Below, piece after piece: positions 7,811-15,688 of a DNA stretch of 64,000 nucleotides. A program made the translations under genes and the position numbers. The stretch covers positions 62,001 through 126,000 of the forward strand of contig CASEHX010000022.1 in NCBI GenBank assembly GCA_949287905.1, written 5' to 3'. Position 1 is the first letter of the stretch; the number at the start of each line of letters is the position of its first letter. Under the pieces are notes generated by a model, which was given only the letters and a program-made list of their open reading frames with translations, made no database searches and had not been told where the DNA came from. The DNA comes from an uncultured Olsenella sp. GTDB taxonomy: Bacteria; Actinomycetota; Coriobacteriia; Coriobacteriales; Atopobiaceae.

Positions 7811-10036
7811 ATGGCTCAGAGGGCACTCAGCAGGAGAATCGAGGGCATCGGCGAGGGAAGCGTCGTCGGCACACTGTCCAAGCTCCTGCAGCTCACCAGC
7901 GAGGCCGTCATCGTCTTTGACGGGGCGGGGCGCATCCTTCTCGCCAATGACGAGGCGACCCGCCTTCTCTCGTCGTCCGATCGTCTCGTGGGGTCCGACG
8001 TGCGCCTGCTCTTCCCGGCGGGGGAGAGGGCCGTAGCCTTTGACGACTTCTCGACCGAAGACCTCCCCTTTCCGGTTGACGGGAGCGCCGAGAAGGTCGT
8101 CTGCTCGTCTGCCCAGGGAAAGACGCTCGAGGTCCGCGTCCGCTGCGACTCCGTGCGCGCTCCCGGCGAGACCTACCTCATGCTGCTTCTCCCCGTCGAG
8201 CCGCTCGAGCTCGCCCTTCGCGAGGAGAGCCGCACGATCGACGACCTTCGCCGCGCCAACCACCGACTCTCGGGCACCCTGAGGATCGTGCTCGACACCA
8301 TCGACGCCGACGACCTCCAGGCGCTCTTCGGCCGCGTGCTGGAGGAGATCACCGAGACCATGGAGGCGGACGGAACGCTCGTCTACCTCGCGGAGGCCGA
8401 CGGGTTCAGGCTGAGGGGCATGTCGAGCTCTCTCGTGGGGGAGCGCGTGGCGAGGTTCATGCCGTTCGGGCGCAGCATAGAGCGCGTTGCCGTCCGCGAC
8501 GGGCGCACGGTTCGCCTTCGTCTGAGCGCCCCGAGGAGCGAGGAGCTCAGACACGGCAGGCTTGCGACGCGGGAGGTCGTGAGCGAGGAGACCCACGAGG
8601 TCCTCAAGGTGAAGAGCACGCTTCTTCCTCCCTTTGCGAGCTTCATGGCGGTTCCCGTGTGGTTTGGGGGGCACGTCATCTCGATCATCGAGGTCGGCTG
8701 GAAGCGCCTGCACCCCCTGCCCAAGGACGACGCCAAGCTGCTCGACTCCGTCGCGCACTACCTGTCCGTCCAGCTTGCCAGCGCGTTCACCGCGCTCCGG
8801 TCGCAGCGCGCCGACCATCTCGCGTCCTTCTCGACGGAGCTGAAGGAGGAGCTCCTCGACTCCGTCACGGAGGGGGAGGGAGAGAACTTCCCGCAGCGGC
8901 TCGAAGACGTCCTGCGCTCGGTGGCGGACGAGCTCGAGGCGGCTTCGGTCCTTGTGCGCGAGGGGGCCTCCAAGGGCCTTGTGACGGCCGTTCTCCCGCT
9001 CAACGGGCCGAGGGAGCTCCCCCTGGACCTCGACGCCATCTCGGAGTCCTGTCGTCGTGACGAGGTCGCCGTGATGGGCGTGCCCCCCGAGTCCGAGCTC
9101 TCCATGCTCCTGCGCGACCTCGGGGAGCCCTGCGTCGGGGCGCTCGTCGACATGGGCGAGCTTGCGGGAGAGCGCTACGGGGCGCTGATCCTGCGCCCGG
9201 ACGGTGCCGAGCCGCTTGACGACATCGAGACGGAGTTCCTCTTCGACCTGGCGGCGGACGTTCGCGACATCGCCCGCGGAGAGGAGGCGCGCGAGCAGGA
9301 CAAGAGGATCGCGCAGGCCCTCCAGATGGGCATGAGAAACGAGCTGCAGGAGGTCGAGGGCGTCACGGCGGAGGCGGTCTACTCCTCGGCGACCGCGAGC
9401 GCCTCGGTCGGCGGAGACTTCTACGACCTCATCAGGCTTCCGGGACATCGTGCCTGCGTCATCATGGGCGACGTCTCGGGCAAGGGGGTCGAGGCGGCGT
9501 CCGTCTCGGCTGCCGTGAAGACGGCGCTCGGCGCCTATGCCTGGGAGGGTCTCGGCCCGGCGAGAATGGTCCGATCGCTCAACGAGTTTCTCCTCGGGTT
9601 CTCCCGGCTCGAGACCTTTGCGACCCTCTTCGTGGGCATTCTCGACGTGGAGGCGGCCACGATCAGGTATTGCAGCGCCGGTCACCCTCCCGTCATCAGG
9701 GTGAGCGCCGACGCGCAGGAGATATCCATTCTCGACGTTCAGTCGGGCATCGTGGGGGCCTTCCATGACATCGCCTATCAGGACGGCGTCATGGCGCTCT
9801 CTCCCGGAGACGTGCTGCTGCTCTACACGGACGGCACCACCGAGGCGCGCTCGCCCTCAGGTTCGTTCTTCGGCGAGGAGGGGCTGCGCGACGCCGTCAT
9901 GCGGGAGTCAGGGGGCGAGAAGAGCTTCGAGGGCTTCGTGGGACGCCTCCTGGCGACGCTCGACGACTACACCGGGCACAACCTCGAGGATGACGTTGCC
10001 ATGGTCGCCCTGCGCTTCGATGGGCTCGACGCGTAG
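7811..10036 (+). CDS. PAS/GAF sensor protein with PP2C (SpoIIE-type) phosphatase domain
   Basis: About 741 residues, no membrane segment. Order: PAS-like domain at about 20-120 (TSEAVIVFDGAGRILLAN), a helical linker, a GAF-like domain near 165-310, a second more diverged GAF-like region to about 480, a short coiled linker, then a SpoIIE/RsbU phosphatase domain from about 510 with VGGDFYD, GDVSGKGVEAA, CSAGHPP and LYTDGTTEA, which supply the metal-binding aspartates. It should dephosphorylate a phosphoserine on an anti-sigma-antagonist (STAS) domain, and such a domain is encoded next door. ATG 7811 has GAGGGA at good spacing; a GTG at 7787 is possible. The signal sensed is unknown. Confidence 0.92.
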   Translation: MAQRALSRRIEGIGEGSVVGTLSKLLQLTSEAVIVFDGAGRILLANDEATRLLSSSDRLVGSDVRLLFPAGERAVAFDDFSTEDLPFPVDGSAEKVVCSSAQGKTLEVRVRCDSVRAPGETYLMLLLPVEPLELALREESRTIDDLRRANHRLSGTLRIVLDTIDADDLQALFGRVLEEITETMEADGTLVYLAEADGFRLRGMSSSLVGERVARFMPFGRSIERVAVRDGRTVRLRLSAPRSEELRHGRLATREVVSEETHEVLKVKSTLLPPFASFMAVPVWFGGHVISIIEVGWKRLHPLPKDDAKLLDSVAHYLSVQLASAFTALRSQRADHLASFSTELKEELLDSVTEGEGENFPQRLEDVLRSVADELEAASVLVREGASKGLVTAVLPLNGPRELPLDLDAISESCRRDEVAVMGVPPESELSMLLRDLGEPCVGALVDMGELAGERYGALILRPDGAEPLDDIETEFLFDLAADVRDIARGEEAREQDKRIAQALQMGMRNELQEVEGVTAEAVYSSATASASVGGDFYDLIRLPGHRACVIMGDVSGKGVEAASVSAAVKTALGAYAWEGLGPARMVRSLNEFLLGFSRLETFATLFVGILDVEAATIRYCSAGHPPVIRVSADAQEISILDVQSGIVGAFHDIAYQDGVMALSPGDVLLLYTDGTTEARSPSGSFFGEEGLRDAVMRESGGEKSFEGFVGRLLATLDDYTGHNLEDDVAMVALRFDGLDA

Positions 10037-10192
10037 CCGCGGCCCGCTCACGGAAGGGCCGCATTCGTTGCCGTAGCGGCCCCGGGGCTTCGCGTGCGGG
10101 CGCATCCCGTCTCCGGGCGCACGCTCCAGCCGACCGCCGAAACCCGTCATGGCGGACGTTAGCCGGACGTCCGAGTTGGGAATAAGGACGTC

Positions 10193-10966
10193 ATGGCCAG
10201 CTCTGTGAACATAGCCCTCGTCCCCGTCGAGGGGGACCTAGACGTCACGACTGCCCCGCTCGCGCGCCGTCGGATCGACCGTCTCATCGCGGGTGGCTGC
10301 AGGAGGGTCTTCCTCAACATGGCGGACGTTGGCTACGTCGACTCCGCAGGCATGGGCCTCATCATCACCGAGCTGCGGCGCATGCGGTCGGCAGGCGGGT
10401 TGCTCTCTCTCATCAACGTTTCCGACCAGGCGTACCTCGCGCTCAGGCGCATGCGCGTTCTCGATTTCATGCCCGTGCACCGAGCGGGCTCCAAGTCTCG
10501 GGTAACAGGCCTCGACCCGTCGGTGCTTCCGCTGTGGCGCATGACGTTCAGGGCGGACGAGCGCACGCTCTCGGAGGCGCGCGACCGGGTGGGCGATCTT
10601 CTCGCCAGGCTGCCCTTCTCGGCGGACGAGATCTTTGACATGAAGCTCGCCGCGGGCGAGGCGCTGGGCAACGCGATCGACCATACCTGCGAGGGGGGAG
10701 TGCTCGTCACCGTGGCCGCCTACCCTGACCGCGTCACGGTGGAGGTGTCCGACTGCGGCTGCGGGTTTGAGCTGTCGGAGGACGAGGATCCCGAGGAGGC
10801 CGGGCCCAATGCGGAGCGGGGGCGCGGGATTCGGCTCATGCGCCTGCTGTGCGACTCCGTGAGCATCGCGCGCAAGCAGACGGGGGAGGGGACGGTGGTT
10901 CGTCTGGTGAAGCTCCTGGACGGGCCCGCCGACGCGCCCGTGGACGAGACGGCGGCCTCTGTCTGA
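10193..10966 (+). CDS. Fused STAS anti-sigma antagonist and RsbW-type ATPase
   Basis: 257 residues. Residues 1-105 form a STAS domain with the phospho-acceptor motif VDSAGMG; residues about 115-250 form a GHKL/HATPase domain of the RsbW/SpoIIAB type (KLAAGEALGNAIDH for the N-box, VSDCGCGFE for G1, RGRGIRLM for G2). In most bacteria the two are separate proteins that bind each other; here kinase and likely substrate sit in one chain. The upstream gene supplies the matching phosphatase, 156 bases away. No sigma factor gene lies in the window, so the final target is unknown and need not be a sigma factor. Confidence 0.92.
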   Translation: MASSVNIALVPVEGDLDVTTAPLARRRIDRLIAGGCRRVFLNMADVGYVDSAGMGLIITELRRMRSAGGLLSLINVSDQAYLALRRMRVLDFMPVHRAGSKSRVTGLDPSVLPLWRMTFRADERTLSEARDRVGDLLARLPFSADEIFDMKLAAGEALGNAIDHTCEGGVLVTVAAYPDRVTVEVSDCGCGFELSEDEDPEEAGPNAERGRGIRLMRLLCDSVSIARKQTGEGTVVRLVKLLDGPADAPVDETAASV

Positions 10967-11023
10967 GCGACCGCTCGCGACGTCGGTGCTTCACGGTTTC
11001 TCCATCCGATTTTGAAAAGGGGC

Positions 11024-11052
11024 TTGCGCCGATGGGTTTTGCCCCGTATAGT
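11024..11052 (+). promoter_or_regulatory. Promoter of tRNA-Gly/tRNA-Cys
   Basis: TTGCGC (11024-11029), 17-bp spacer, TATAGT (11047-11052), ending 13 bases before the tRNA-Gly 5' end. Confidence 0.8.
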
Positions 11053-11065
11053 ATTCCCTGCTTTT

Positions 11066-11141
11066 GCGGGCTTAGCGCAGTTGGTAGCGCGCAACCTTGC
11101 CAAGGTTGAGGTCGCGGGTTCGAACCCCGTAGCCCGCTCCA
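11066..11141 (+). tRNA. tRNA-Gly (anticodon GCC), copy 1
   Basis: 76 nt. Acceptor GCGGGCT/AGCCCGC, anticodon stem CAACC/GGTTG around TTGCCAA, T-loop GTTCGAACC, encoded CCA. Identical to the copy at 11553-11628. Confidence 0.97.
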
Positions 11142-11178
11142 TGCATTCCCGGCCGGATACGTTCGGCCTTTTTCATAC

Positions 11179-11252
11179 GGCGAAGTGGCCAAGTGGTAAG
11201 GCACGGGCCTGCAAAGCCCTGACCCCCGGTTCGAATCCGGGCTTCGCCTCCA
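11179..11252 (+). tRNA. tRNA-Cys (anticodon GCA)
   Basis: 74 nt. Acceptor GGCGAAG/CTTCGCC, anticodon loop with GCA in GGGCCTGCAAAGCCC, T-arm CCCGGTTCGAATCCGGG, encoded CCA. No promoter of its own is seen; it lies 37 bases after tRNA-Gly and is probably co-transcribed. Confidence 0.97.
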
Positions 11253-11261
11253 GACCTTGAC

Positions 11262-11286
11262 GGGCGCCCTTCGGGGCGCCCTTTTG
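11262..11286 (+). terminator. Terminator after tRNA-Cys
   Basis: GGGCGCCC, TTCG tetraloop, GGGCGCCC, then TTTTGC. Confidence 0.9.
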
Positions 11287-11339
11287 CTGTTCTCTGCGCC
11301 TAGCTTTCCGCGCGCGAGCTCCTCTCGCGTGCGGGAACT

Positions 11340-11459
11340 CTGACTTTTGTACGAGCAGACGGGGTTTCTCGCCAGGTCTGAATCTATTGGCACGCCGTCT
11401 ACCAGCACATACAGGAAGCGAAAACAGAGATGGGCCGTGGGCGCTCGTGCAAAAGTCAG
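11340..11459. repeat. Long-loop inverted-repeat element A
   Basis: Arms CTGACTTTTGTACGAGC (11340-11356) and GCTCGTGCAAAAGTCAG (11443-11459) are complementary except for one position and enclose 86 bases. The same arm sequence recurs in element B at 17452-17586 with a loop of 85 bases. It lies between the tRNA-Cys terminator and the second tRNA-Gly promoter. Confidence 0.9.
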
Positions 11460-11510
11460 GGTTTACGCAGGCCGGCGAGAAGAACCTTGCCTCGCGACCA
11501 AAATTCTCGC

Positions 11511-11539
11511 TTGCGTTTGCCCCGCGATTCCCGTAATAT
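11511..11539 (+). promoter_or_regulatory. Promoter of second tRNA-Gly
   Basis: TTGCGT (11511-11516), 17-bp spacer, TAATAT (11534-11539). Confidence 0.8.
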
Positions 11540-11552
11540 ACTTCCTTGCGTC

Positions 11553-11628
11553 GCGGGCTTAGCGCAGTTGGTAGCGCGCAACCTTGCCAAGGTTGAGGTC
11601 GCGGGTTCGAACCCCGTAGCCCGCTCCA
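11553..11628 (+). tRNA. tRNA-Gly (anticodon GCC), copy 2
   Basis: 76 nt, identical in sequence to copy 1, but with its own promoter and terminator. The upstream promoter regions differ, so the duplication is not recent over its full length or has been limited to the tRNA. Confidence 0.97.
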
Positions 11629-11637
11629 GAAATGTTC

Positions 11638-11665
11638 GGGGCCGGTCATGGACCGGCCCTTTTTG
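11638..11665 (+). terminator. Terminator after second tRNA-Gly
   Basis: GGGCCGGTC, ATG loop, GACCGGCCC, then TTTTTG. Confidence 0.9.
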
Positions 11666-11714
11666 TTATGCTTGACGGGTTGGTTCCCGCAGTTCTCTAG
11701 GGGTCTTTGCTCAC

Positions 11715-12704
11715 ATGTTCCTGTCCCTCATCTTCGTGGCGTTTCTCTTTGCCGTGATCCAGGGCTTCGTGCGTGTGGTCGTCTTCTTCTGGGAGTGGCT
11801 CTCCGGCGGCGACAGCCTTGACGAGGATCGCGTCGAGCGTGCGGAGAGCGCGCTCGACCACTCTGAGAGCGTCCTTGTCCGCGAGCTCGCCGAGGCGGAG
11901 TCCCGCCGTGGCCTCTCTCGGCTCTTTGCCCGCTGGCAGGCGTCCAATGAGGCCATCGACGAGTACCTCGATCACCTGAGCCTCGGTTGGTACCAGGTCA
12001 TCATCATCTTCTTCCTCGGCTCGATGGCGGGGCTTCTCATCGAGGAGGTGTGGATGCTCGCGACCGCGGGCCTCACGCAGAACCGGCCCGGCCTCGTATG
12101 GGGGCCCTTCTCGCCGCTCTACGGCTTTGGCGCGGTGCTCCTCACGATCCTGAGCTTTGCCCTTCGTCGCCATCATGCCAAGGGTTGGCAGGTGTTCCTC
12201 GCCTCCGCGGTCATCGGAGGCCTGCTCGAGCAGCTGGCCGGGTGGTCCATGTCCACGCTGTTCGATGCCGAGTCCTGGACCTATCTCCACCTTCCGGACC
12301 ACATCTCTCAGTGGGTGGCGTGGCGCTTCCTCGTCATGTGGGGACTGCTCGGCCTTGTGTGGTGTCGGGCCGTCACCCCGCGCCTGCTCTATCAGATTGG
12401 CATGCCCACCACGCGCAGGCAGGCCGTCTTCGTGGCGCTCGTCGCGGTGTACCTCGTGGCAGACGTTGCCATGACGCTCGTGTGCTTTGAGAGGAAGACG
12501 GAGCGCGATGCGGGCATACCTCCCGCGAACGCCTTCGAGGAGTGGGTGGACACCAACTATTCCGACGAGTTCATCGCGGGCAGGTTCCAGAACCTCAAGA
12601 TCGGCGACGCCCGCGACAAGGTCGACGAGCACGGAAACCTCCTTCCGGCAGAGCCCGAGCCCGACGGAGGCGCGTCCGAGGGCGCCGGAGAGACGGGGGA
12701 GTGA
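11715..12704 (+). CDS. CmpB-like membrane protein (putative ABC-transporter type IV family)
   Basis: 329 residues with about six hydrophobic segments. The family hallmark of PF06541 is clear: a conserved GSMAGLLIEEVW helix followed by RPGLVWGPFSPLYGFGA. Residues 30-90 are a charged cytoplasmic stretch and the C-terminus (from about 260) is hydrophilic and Glu/Gly-rich. The family is called a putative ABC permease, but no ATPase is encoded nearby and its function is not established. Its stop is two bases from the start of the cysteine desulfurase gene, so the two are probably co-expressed. Confidence 0.85.
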   Translation: MFLSLIFVAFLFAVIQGFVRVVVFFWEWLSGGDSLDEDRVERAESALDHSESVLVRELAEAESRRGLSRLFARWQASNEAIDEYLDHLSLGWYQVIIIFFLGSMAGLLIEEVWMLATAGLTQNRPGLVWGPFSPLYGFGAVLLTILSFALRRHHAKGWQVFLASAVIGGLLEQLAGWSMSTLFDAESWTYLHLPDHISQWVAWRFLVMWGLLGLVWCRAVTPRLLYQIGMPTTRRQAVFVALVAVYLVADVAMTLVCFERKTERDAGIPPANAFEEWVDTNYSDEFIAGRFQNLKIGDARDKVDEHGNLLPAEPEPDGGASEGAGETGE

Positions 12705-12706
12705 CG

Positions 12707-13948
12707 ATGCTAGGAGACCTGAGCCGTGAGAAGCCGGGGTGCCAGAACGATGCCCCCTTGCGCGACGTCTATCTCGACTACGCCGCTGCGACGCCCGTGG
12801 ACCCCGAGGTCGCCGCGGTGATGCTCCCGTACCTCACGGAGCGCTTCTGGAACCCGTCGGCCCCCTATGCGCACGCCCGCGAGGTGCGCGACGACGTCGA
12901 GCGCGCCCGGGGGACGGTGGCCCGCCTCATCGGGGCGCGCCCGGACTGCCTCGTCTTCACGGCGGGCGCGACCGAGGCGAACAACCTCGCCTTTGCCGCG
13001 GTGGAGGGCCACGTGGTCGTGGACGCCATCGAGCACGAGAGCGTGCTGGCGTGTGCCGCCACCCACGCGCGGCGAACGGTCCGCGTGGGCGCGGACGGCA
13101 TCGTCGATCCCGCCGTGGTCGCGCGCGCGATTCGCCCCGACACCGAGCTCGTCTCCGTGGAGCTCGCCAACGGCGAGATCGGCTGCGTGCAGCCCGTGCG
13201 GGAGATCTCACGGGTGGTTGCCGCCGAGCGCGCCCGTCGCCTCGAGGCGGGGGAGGCCACGCCCATATTCCTTCATTCCGACGCCTCCCAGGCCGCCGGG
13301 GCGCTCTCCGTGAACGTCGCAACGCTTGGCGTTGACCTGCTCACGCTCTCCGCGGCAAAGATCTACGGTCCCAAGCAGGTGGGCGTGCTCTGGGCCTCCG
13401 AGGAGGTGCGGCTGAGGCCGCTCGTCTACGGTGGCGGCCAGGAGGGGGGCGTGCGGTCCGGAACGGAGAACGTGGCGGGCATCGTGGGCTTTGCGCGTGC
13501 GCTCGAGCTCGCGGCTTCGCGGCGCTCCGAGGAGAGCCGCAGGCTCGCCGCCCTCCGCGAGCGACTTCGCGAGGCCCTTCTCGCCCGCGTGCCGGACATG
13601 GTGGTCTCCGGGCCGAGGAGCCCCAAGCGGAGGCTTCCGGGCCTGCTGCACGTGGCCTTTCCCGGCGTCGAGGCCAGGCGGCTGGTCATCGCGCTCGAGC
13701 GCAGGGGCGTCTCGGTGGGCACCGGCTCCGCATGCGCGGCGAGCCGCATGCGCGTGAGCCACGTCCTGGAGGCCATCGGCATGCCCCGGGAGCTCGCCGA
13801 GGGCAGCCTGCGGCTCACGATGGGGCGCGGGACCACCGAGGAGGACGTGGACTACGCGGCGGACGCCATTGCCGAGGCCGTGGGCGCCGAGGTGGCGAGA
13901 CGAACCGCGCACGCCCCCTCGATCCCTGCCCCCGATCGCAAGATGTAG
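12707..13948 (+). CDS. Cysteine desulfurase (NifS/IscS family)
   Basis: 413 residues, class V aminotransferase fold. The PLP lysine lies in LSAAKIYGPKQVG (about residue 216), the histidine in DAIEHESVL, and the active-site cysteine in GTGSACAAS (about residue 342). It removes sulfur from cysteine as a persulfide. ATG 12707 is preceded by GGGGGAG; a longer frame exists upstream but overlaps the previous gene and is compositionally odd. The following gene, mnmA, starts 10 bases after the stop, so sulfur transfer to tRNA is the likely main job, though Fe-S assembly is also possible. Confidence 0.93.
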   Translation: MLGDLSREKPGCQNDAPLRDVYLDYAAATPVDPEVAAVMLPYLTERFWNPSAPYAHAREVRDDVERARGTVARLIGARPDCLVFTAGATEANNLAFAAVEGHVVVDAIEHESVLACAATHARRTVRVGADGIVDPAVVARAIRPDTELVSVELANGEIGCVQPVREISRVVAAERARRLEAGEATPIFLHSDASQAAGALSVNVATLGVDLLTLSAAKIYGPKQVGVLWASEEVRLRPLVYGGGQEGGVRSGTENVAGIVGFARALELAASRRSEESRRLAALRERLREALLARVPDMVVSGPRSPKRRLPGLLHVAFPGVEARRLVIALERRGVSVGTGSACAASRMRVSHVLEAIGMPRELAEGSLRLTMGRGTTEEDVDYAADAIAEAVGAEVARRTAHAPSIPAPDRKM

Positions 13949-13958
13949 CGAGGTCCGT

Positions 13959-15011
13959 ATGGTTGCCAAGGTTTACTGCGGCCTCTCCGGCGGGGTCGAC
14001 TCCGCCCTCGCGGCCGCCCTGCTCGTGGAGCAGGGCTACGACGTCACGGCCGTCTACATGCGCAACTGGTCGCGCGACCTCCCCGGCTTCAAGTGCCCCT
14101 GGGCGCAGGAGCTGGCGGACGCGGAGCGCGTGGCGGTGACCCTGGGAATAGACCTCGAGGTCTGGGACTGCGAGGCGGAGTACAAGGCCACCGTCGTGGA
14201 CTATCTCGTCGATGCCTATGCCCGCGGCTACACTCCCAATCCCGACGTGATGTGCAACCAGACGATCAAGTTCGGGACGTTTCTCGAGCGCGCCCTCGCG
14301 GAGGGGGCGGATTTCGTCGCCACGGGGCACTACGGTCGCGTGGGGCGCGGCGAGGACGGTCGCGTGCGCCTACTGCGCGCCCTCGACGAGCACAAGGACC
14401 AGACGTACTTTCTCTGGCGCGTGGGGGAGGAGGCGCTCGCGCGGACGCTGCTCCCCGTGGGCGAGGTCCGCGACAAGGCCGAGGTCCGTCGCATGTGCGC
14501 CGAGCGCGGCCTCGGCGTGGAGAACAAGCCGGACTCCGACGGCATCTGCTTCGTGGGGCCGGTGGGGATCAGGACGTTTCTCCTCGACGAGCTGGAGCGC
14601 CGAGCCGGAGACGTGGTTGAGTGGGAGACGGGACGGGTCCTCGGGCGCCACGACGGGGCGTTCCTCTTCACGGTTGGACAGCGGCGCGGGCTCGACCTCG
14701 GGGGCGGTCCCGCCCGATACGTCGTGGAGACGGACGTGGAGAAGAACGTGGTGTACGTCACGGCGGACCATGACAGCCCGTCGCTCTTTACGCGGGAGAT
14801 TGCCCTCGACGACGCGCACTGGATCTCCGGCGAGGCGCCGGCGGGCGGCCGCTACCTCGTGCGCACACGCCATACGGGAGAGCTGCGCGAGGCCGAGCTC
14901 GACGGCTCCGTGTTGCGCTTCGGAGAACCCGTGCGCCGTGTGGCCCCCGGCCAGTCCGCGGTCGTCTACGATGGGGTCCGCTGCCTCGGCGGCGGCATCG
15001 TCACGAAATGA
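13959..15011 (+). CDS. mnmA: tRNA-specific 2-thiouridylase
   Basis: 350 residues. The N-terminal PP-loop is SGGVDSALAA; the two redox-active cysteines are in NPDVMCNQ (about residue 98) and GICFVG (about residue 196); HKDQTYFLW and the C-terminal barrel motif RHTGELREAEL are also typical. MnmA makes s2U at position 34 of tRNA-Lys, -Glu and -Gln using sulfur relayed from a cysteine desulfurase, here encoded immediately upstream. The start is ATG 13959 after GCGAGGT. Confidence 0.96.
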   Translation: MVAKVYCGLSGGVDSALAAALLVEQGYDVTAVYMRNWSRDLPGFKCPWAQELADAERVAVTLGIDLEVWDCEAEYKATVVDYLVDAYARGYTPNPDVMCNQTIKFGTFLERALAEGADFVATGHYGRVGRGEDGRVRLLRALDEHKDQTYFLWRVGEEALARTLLPVGEVRDKAEVRRMCAERGLGVENKPDSDGICFVGPVGIRTFLLDELERRAGDVVEWETGRVLGRHDGAFLFTVGQRRGLDLGGGPARYVVETDVEKNVVYVTADHDSPSLFTREIALDDAHWISGEAPAGGRYLVRTRHTGELREAELDGSVLRFGEPVRRVAPGQSAVVYDGVRCLGGGIVTK

Positions 15012-15075
15012 TACGAAGGGACAGTCCCTTCGTAACATCAACTATGAAAACTTACGAAGGGACCGTCCCTTCGTA
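15012..15075. repeat. Two tandem 23-bp palindromes
   Basis: TACGAAGGGA-CAG-TCCCTTCGTA at 15012-15034 and TACGAAGGGA-CCG-TCCCTTCGTA at 15053-15075, 41 bp apart start to start. Both are perfect 10-bp inverted repeats with a 3-nt centre and are followed by ACAT. They fill the gap between mnmA and the YbaK gene. No T-run follows, so a terminator role is uncertain. Confidence 0.9.
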
Positions 15076-15098
15076 ACATTCGATGGGGGGGAGACGGG

Positions 15099-15584
15099 AT
15101 GTCGATAGAGAGGGTTCGCGCGCATCTCGCGCAGTTCGGCGCCGAGGGGCGCATTCGCGAGTTCGCCGAGTCGAGCGCCACGGTGGAGCTCGCGGCGGCA
15201 GCGGTTGGCACGGAGCCCGCTCGCATCGCCAAGACGCTGAGCTTCATGGTGGGCGAGACCCCCACGCTGATCCTCTTCGCCGGAGACGCCCGCGTCAACA
15301 ACCAGGCGTTCAAGGCGACGTTCCACACCAAGCCAAAGATGCTCTCCGCCGATCAGGCGGAGGAGCTGATCGGCCATGCCGTGGGCGGCGTCTGCCCGTT
15401 TGGCGTGAATCCCGGGGTGGACGTCCTTCTCGACGAGTCCCTCAGGCGCTTCGAGACGGTCTGGCCTGCGGCGGGAAGCTCGAACTCCGCCATCGAGCTC
15501 ACCCTCGACGAGCTCGAGCGCTTCTCCGGTGCCCGCGGCTGGGTGGACGTCGCCAAGGGCTGGAGAGACGAAGAATTGTCGTAG
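15099..15584 (+). CDS. YbaK/EbsC family aminoacyl-tRNA deacylase-like protein
   Basis: 161 residues forming one YbaK domain. The conserved lysine is in RIAKTLSFM and the glycine-rich loop in VGGVCPFGVNPGV. Family members hydrolyse mischarged tRNAs such as Cys-tRNA(Pro), or act in trans to proofread prolyl-tRNA synthetase. The start follows GGGGGGAGA. The gene is in the same direction as mnmA but separated from it by the two palindromes. Confidence 0.9.
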   Translation: MSIERVRAHLAQFGAEGRIREFAESSATVELAAAAVGTEPARIAKTLSFMVGETPTLILFAGDARVNNQAFKATFHTKPKMLSADQAEELIGHAVGGVCPFGVNPGVDVLLDESLRRFETVWPAAGSSNSAIELTLDELERFSGARGWVDVAKGWRDEELS

Positions 15585-15688
15585 ACTTGCCGCCCACTGG
15601 CCGCGAGCGCTCGTCCCTCTCGCTGACGCGGTACACTTAGCTAACTATGGAAATACGGGACCCTTTGGTTTGCCTGACGGGAGCGTGC

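Noticed and set aside
12542..12706. N-terminal extension of the cysteine desulfurase
   Set aside because: Arg-rich, overlaps the CmpB-like gene in another frame, and ATG 12707 has a good ribosome site.
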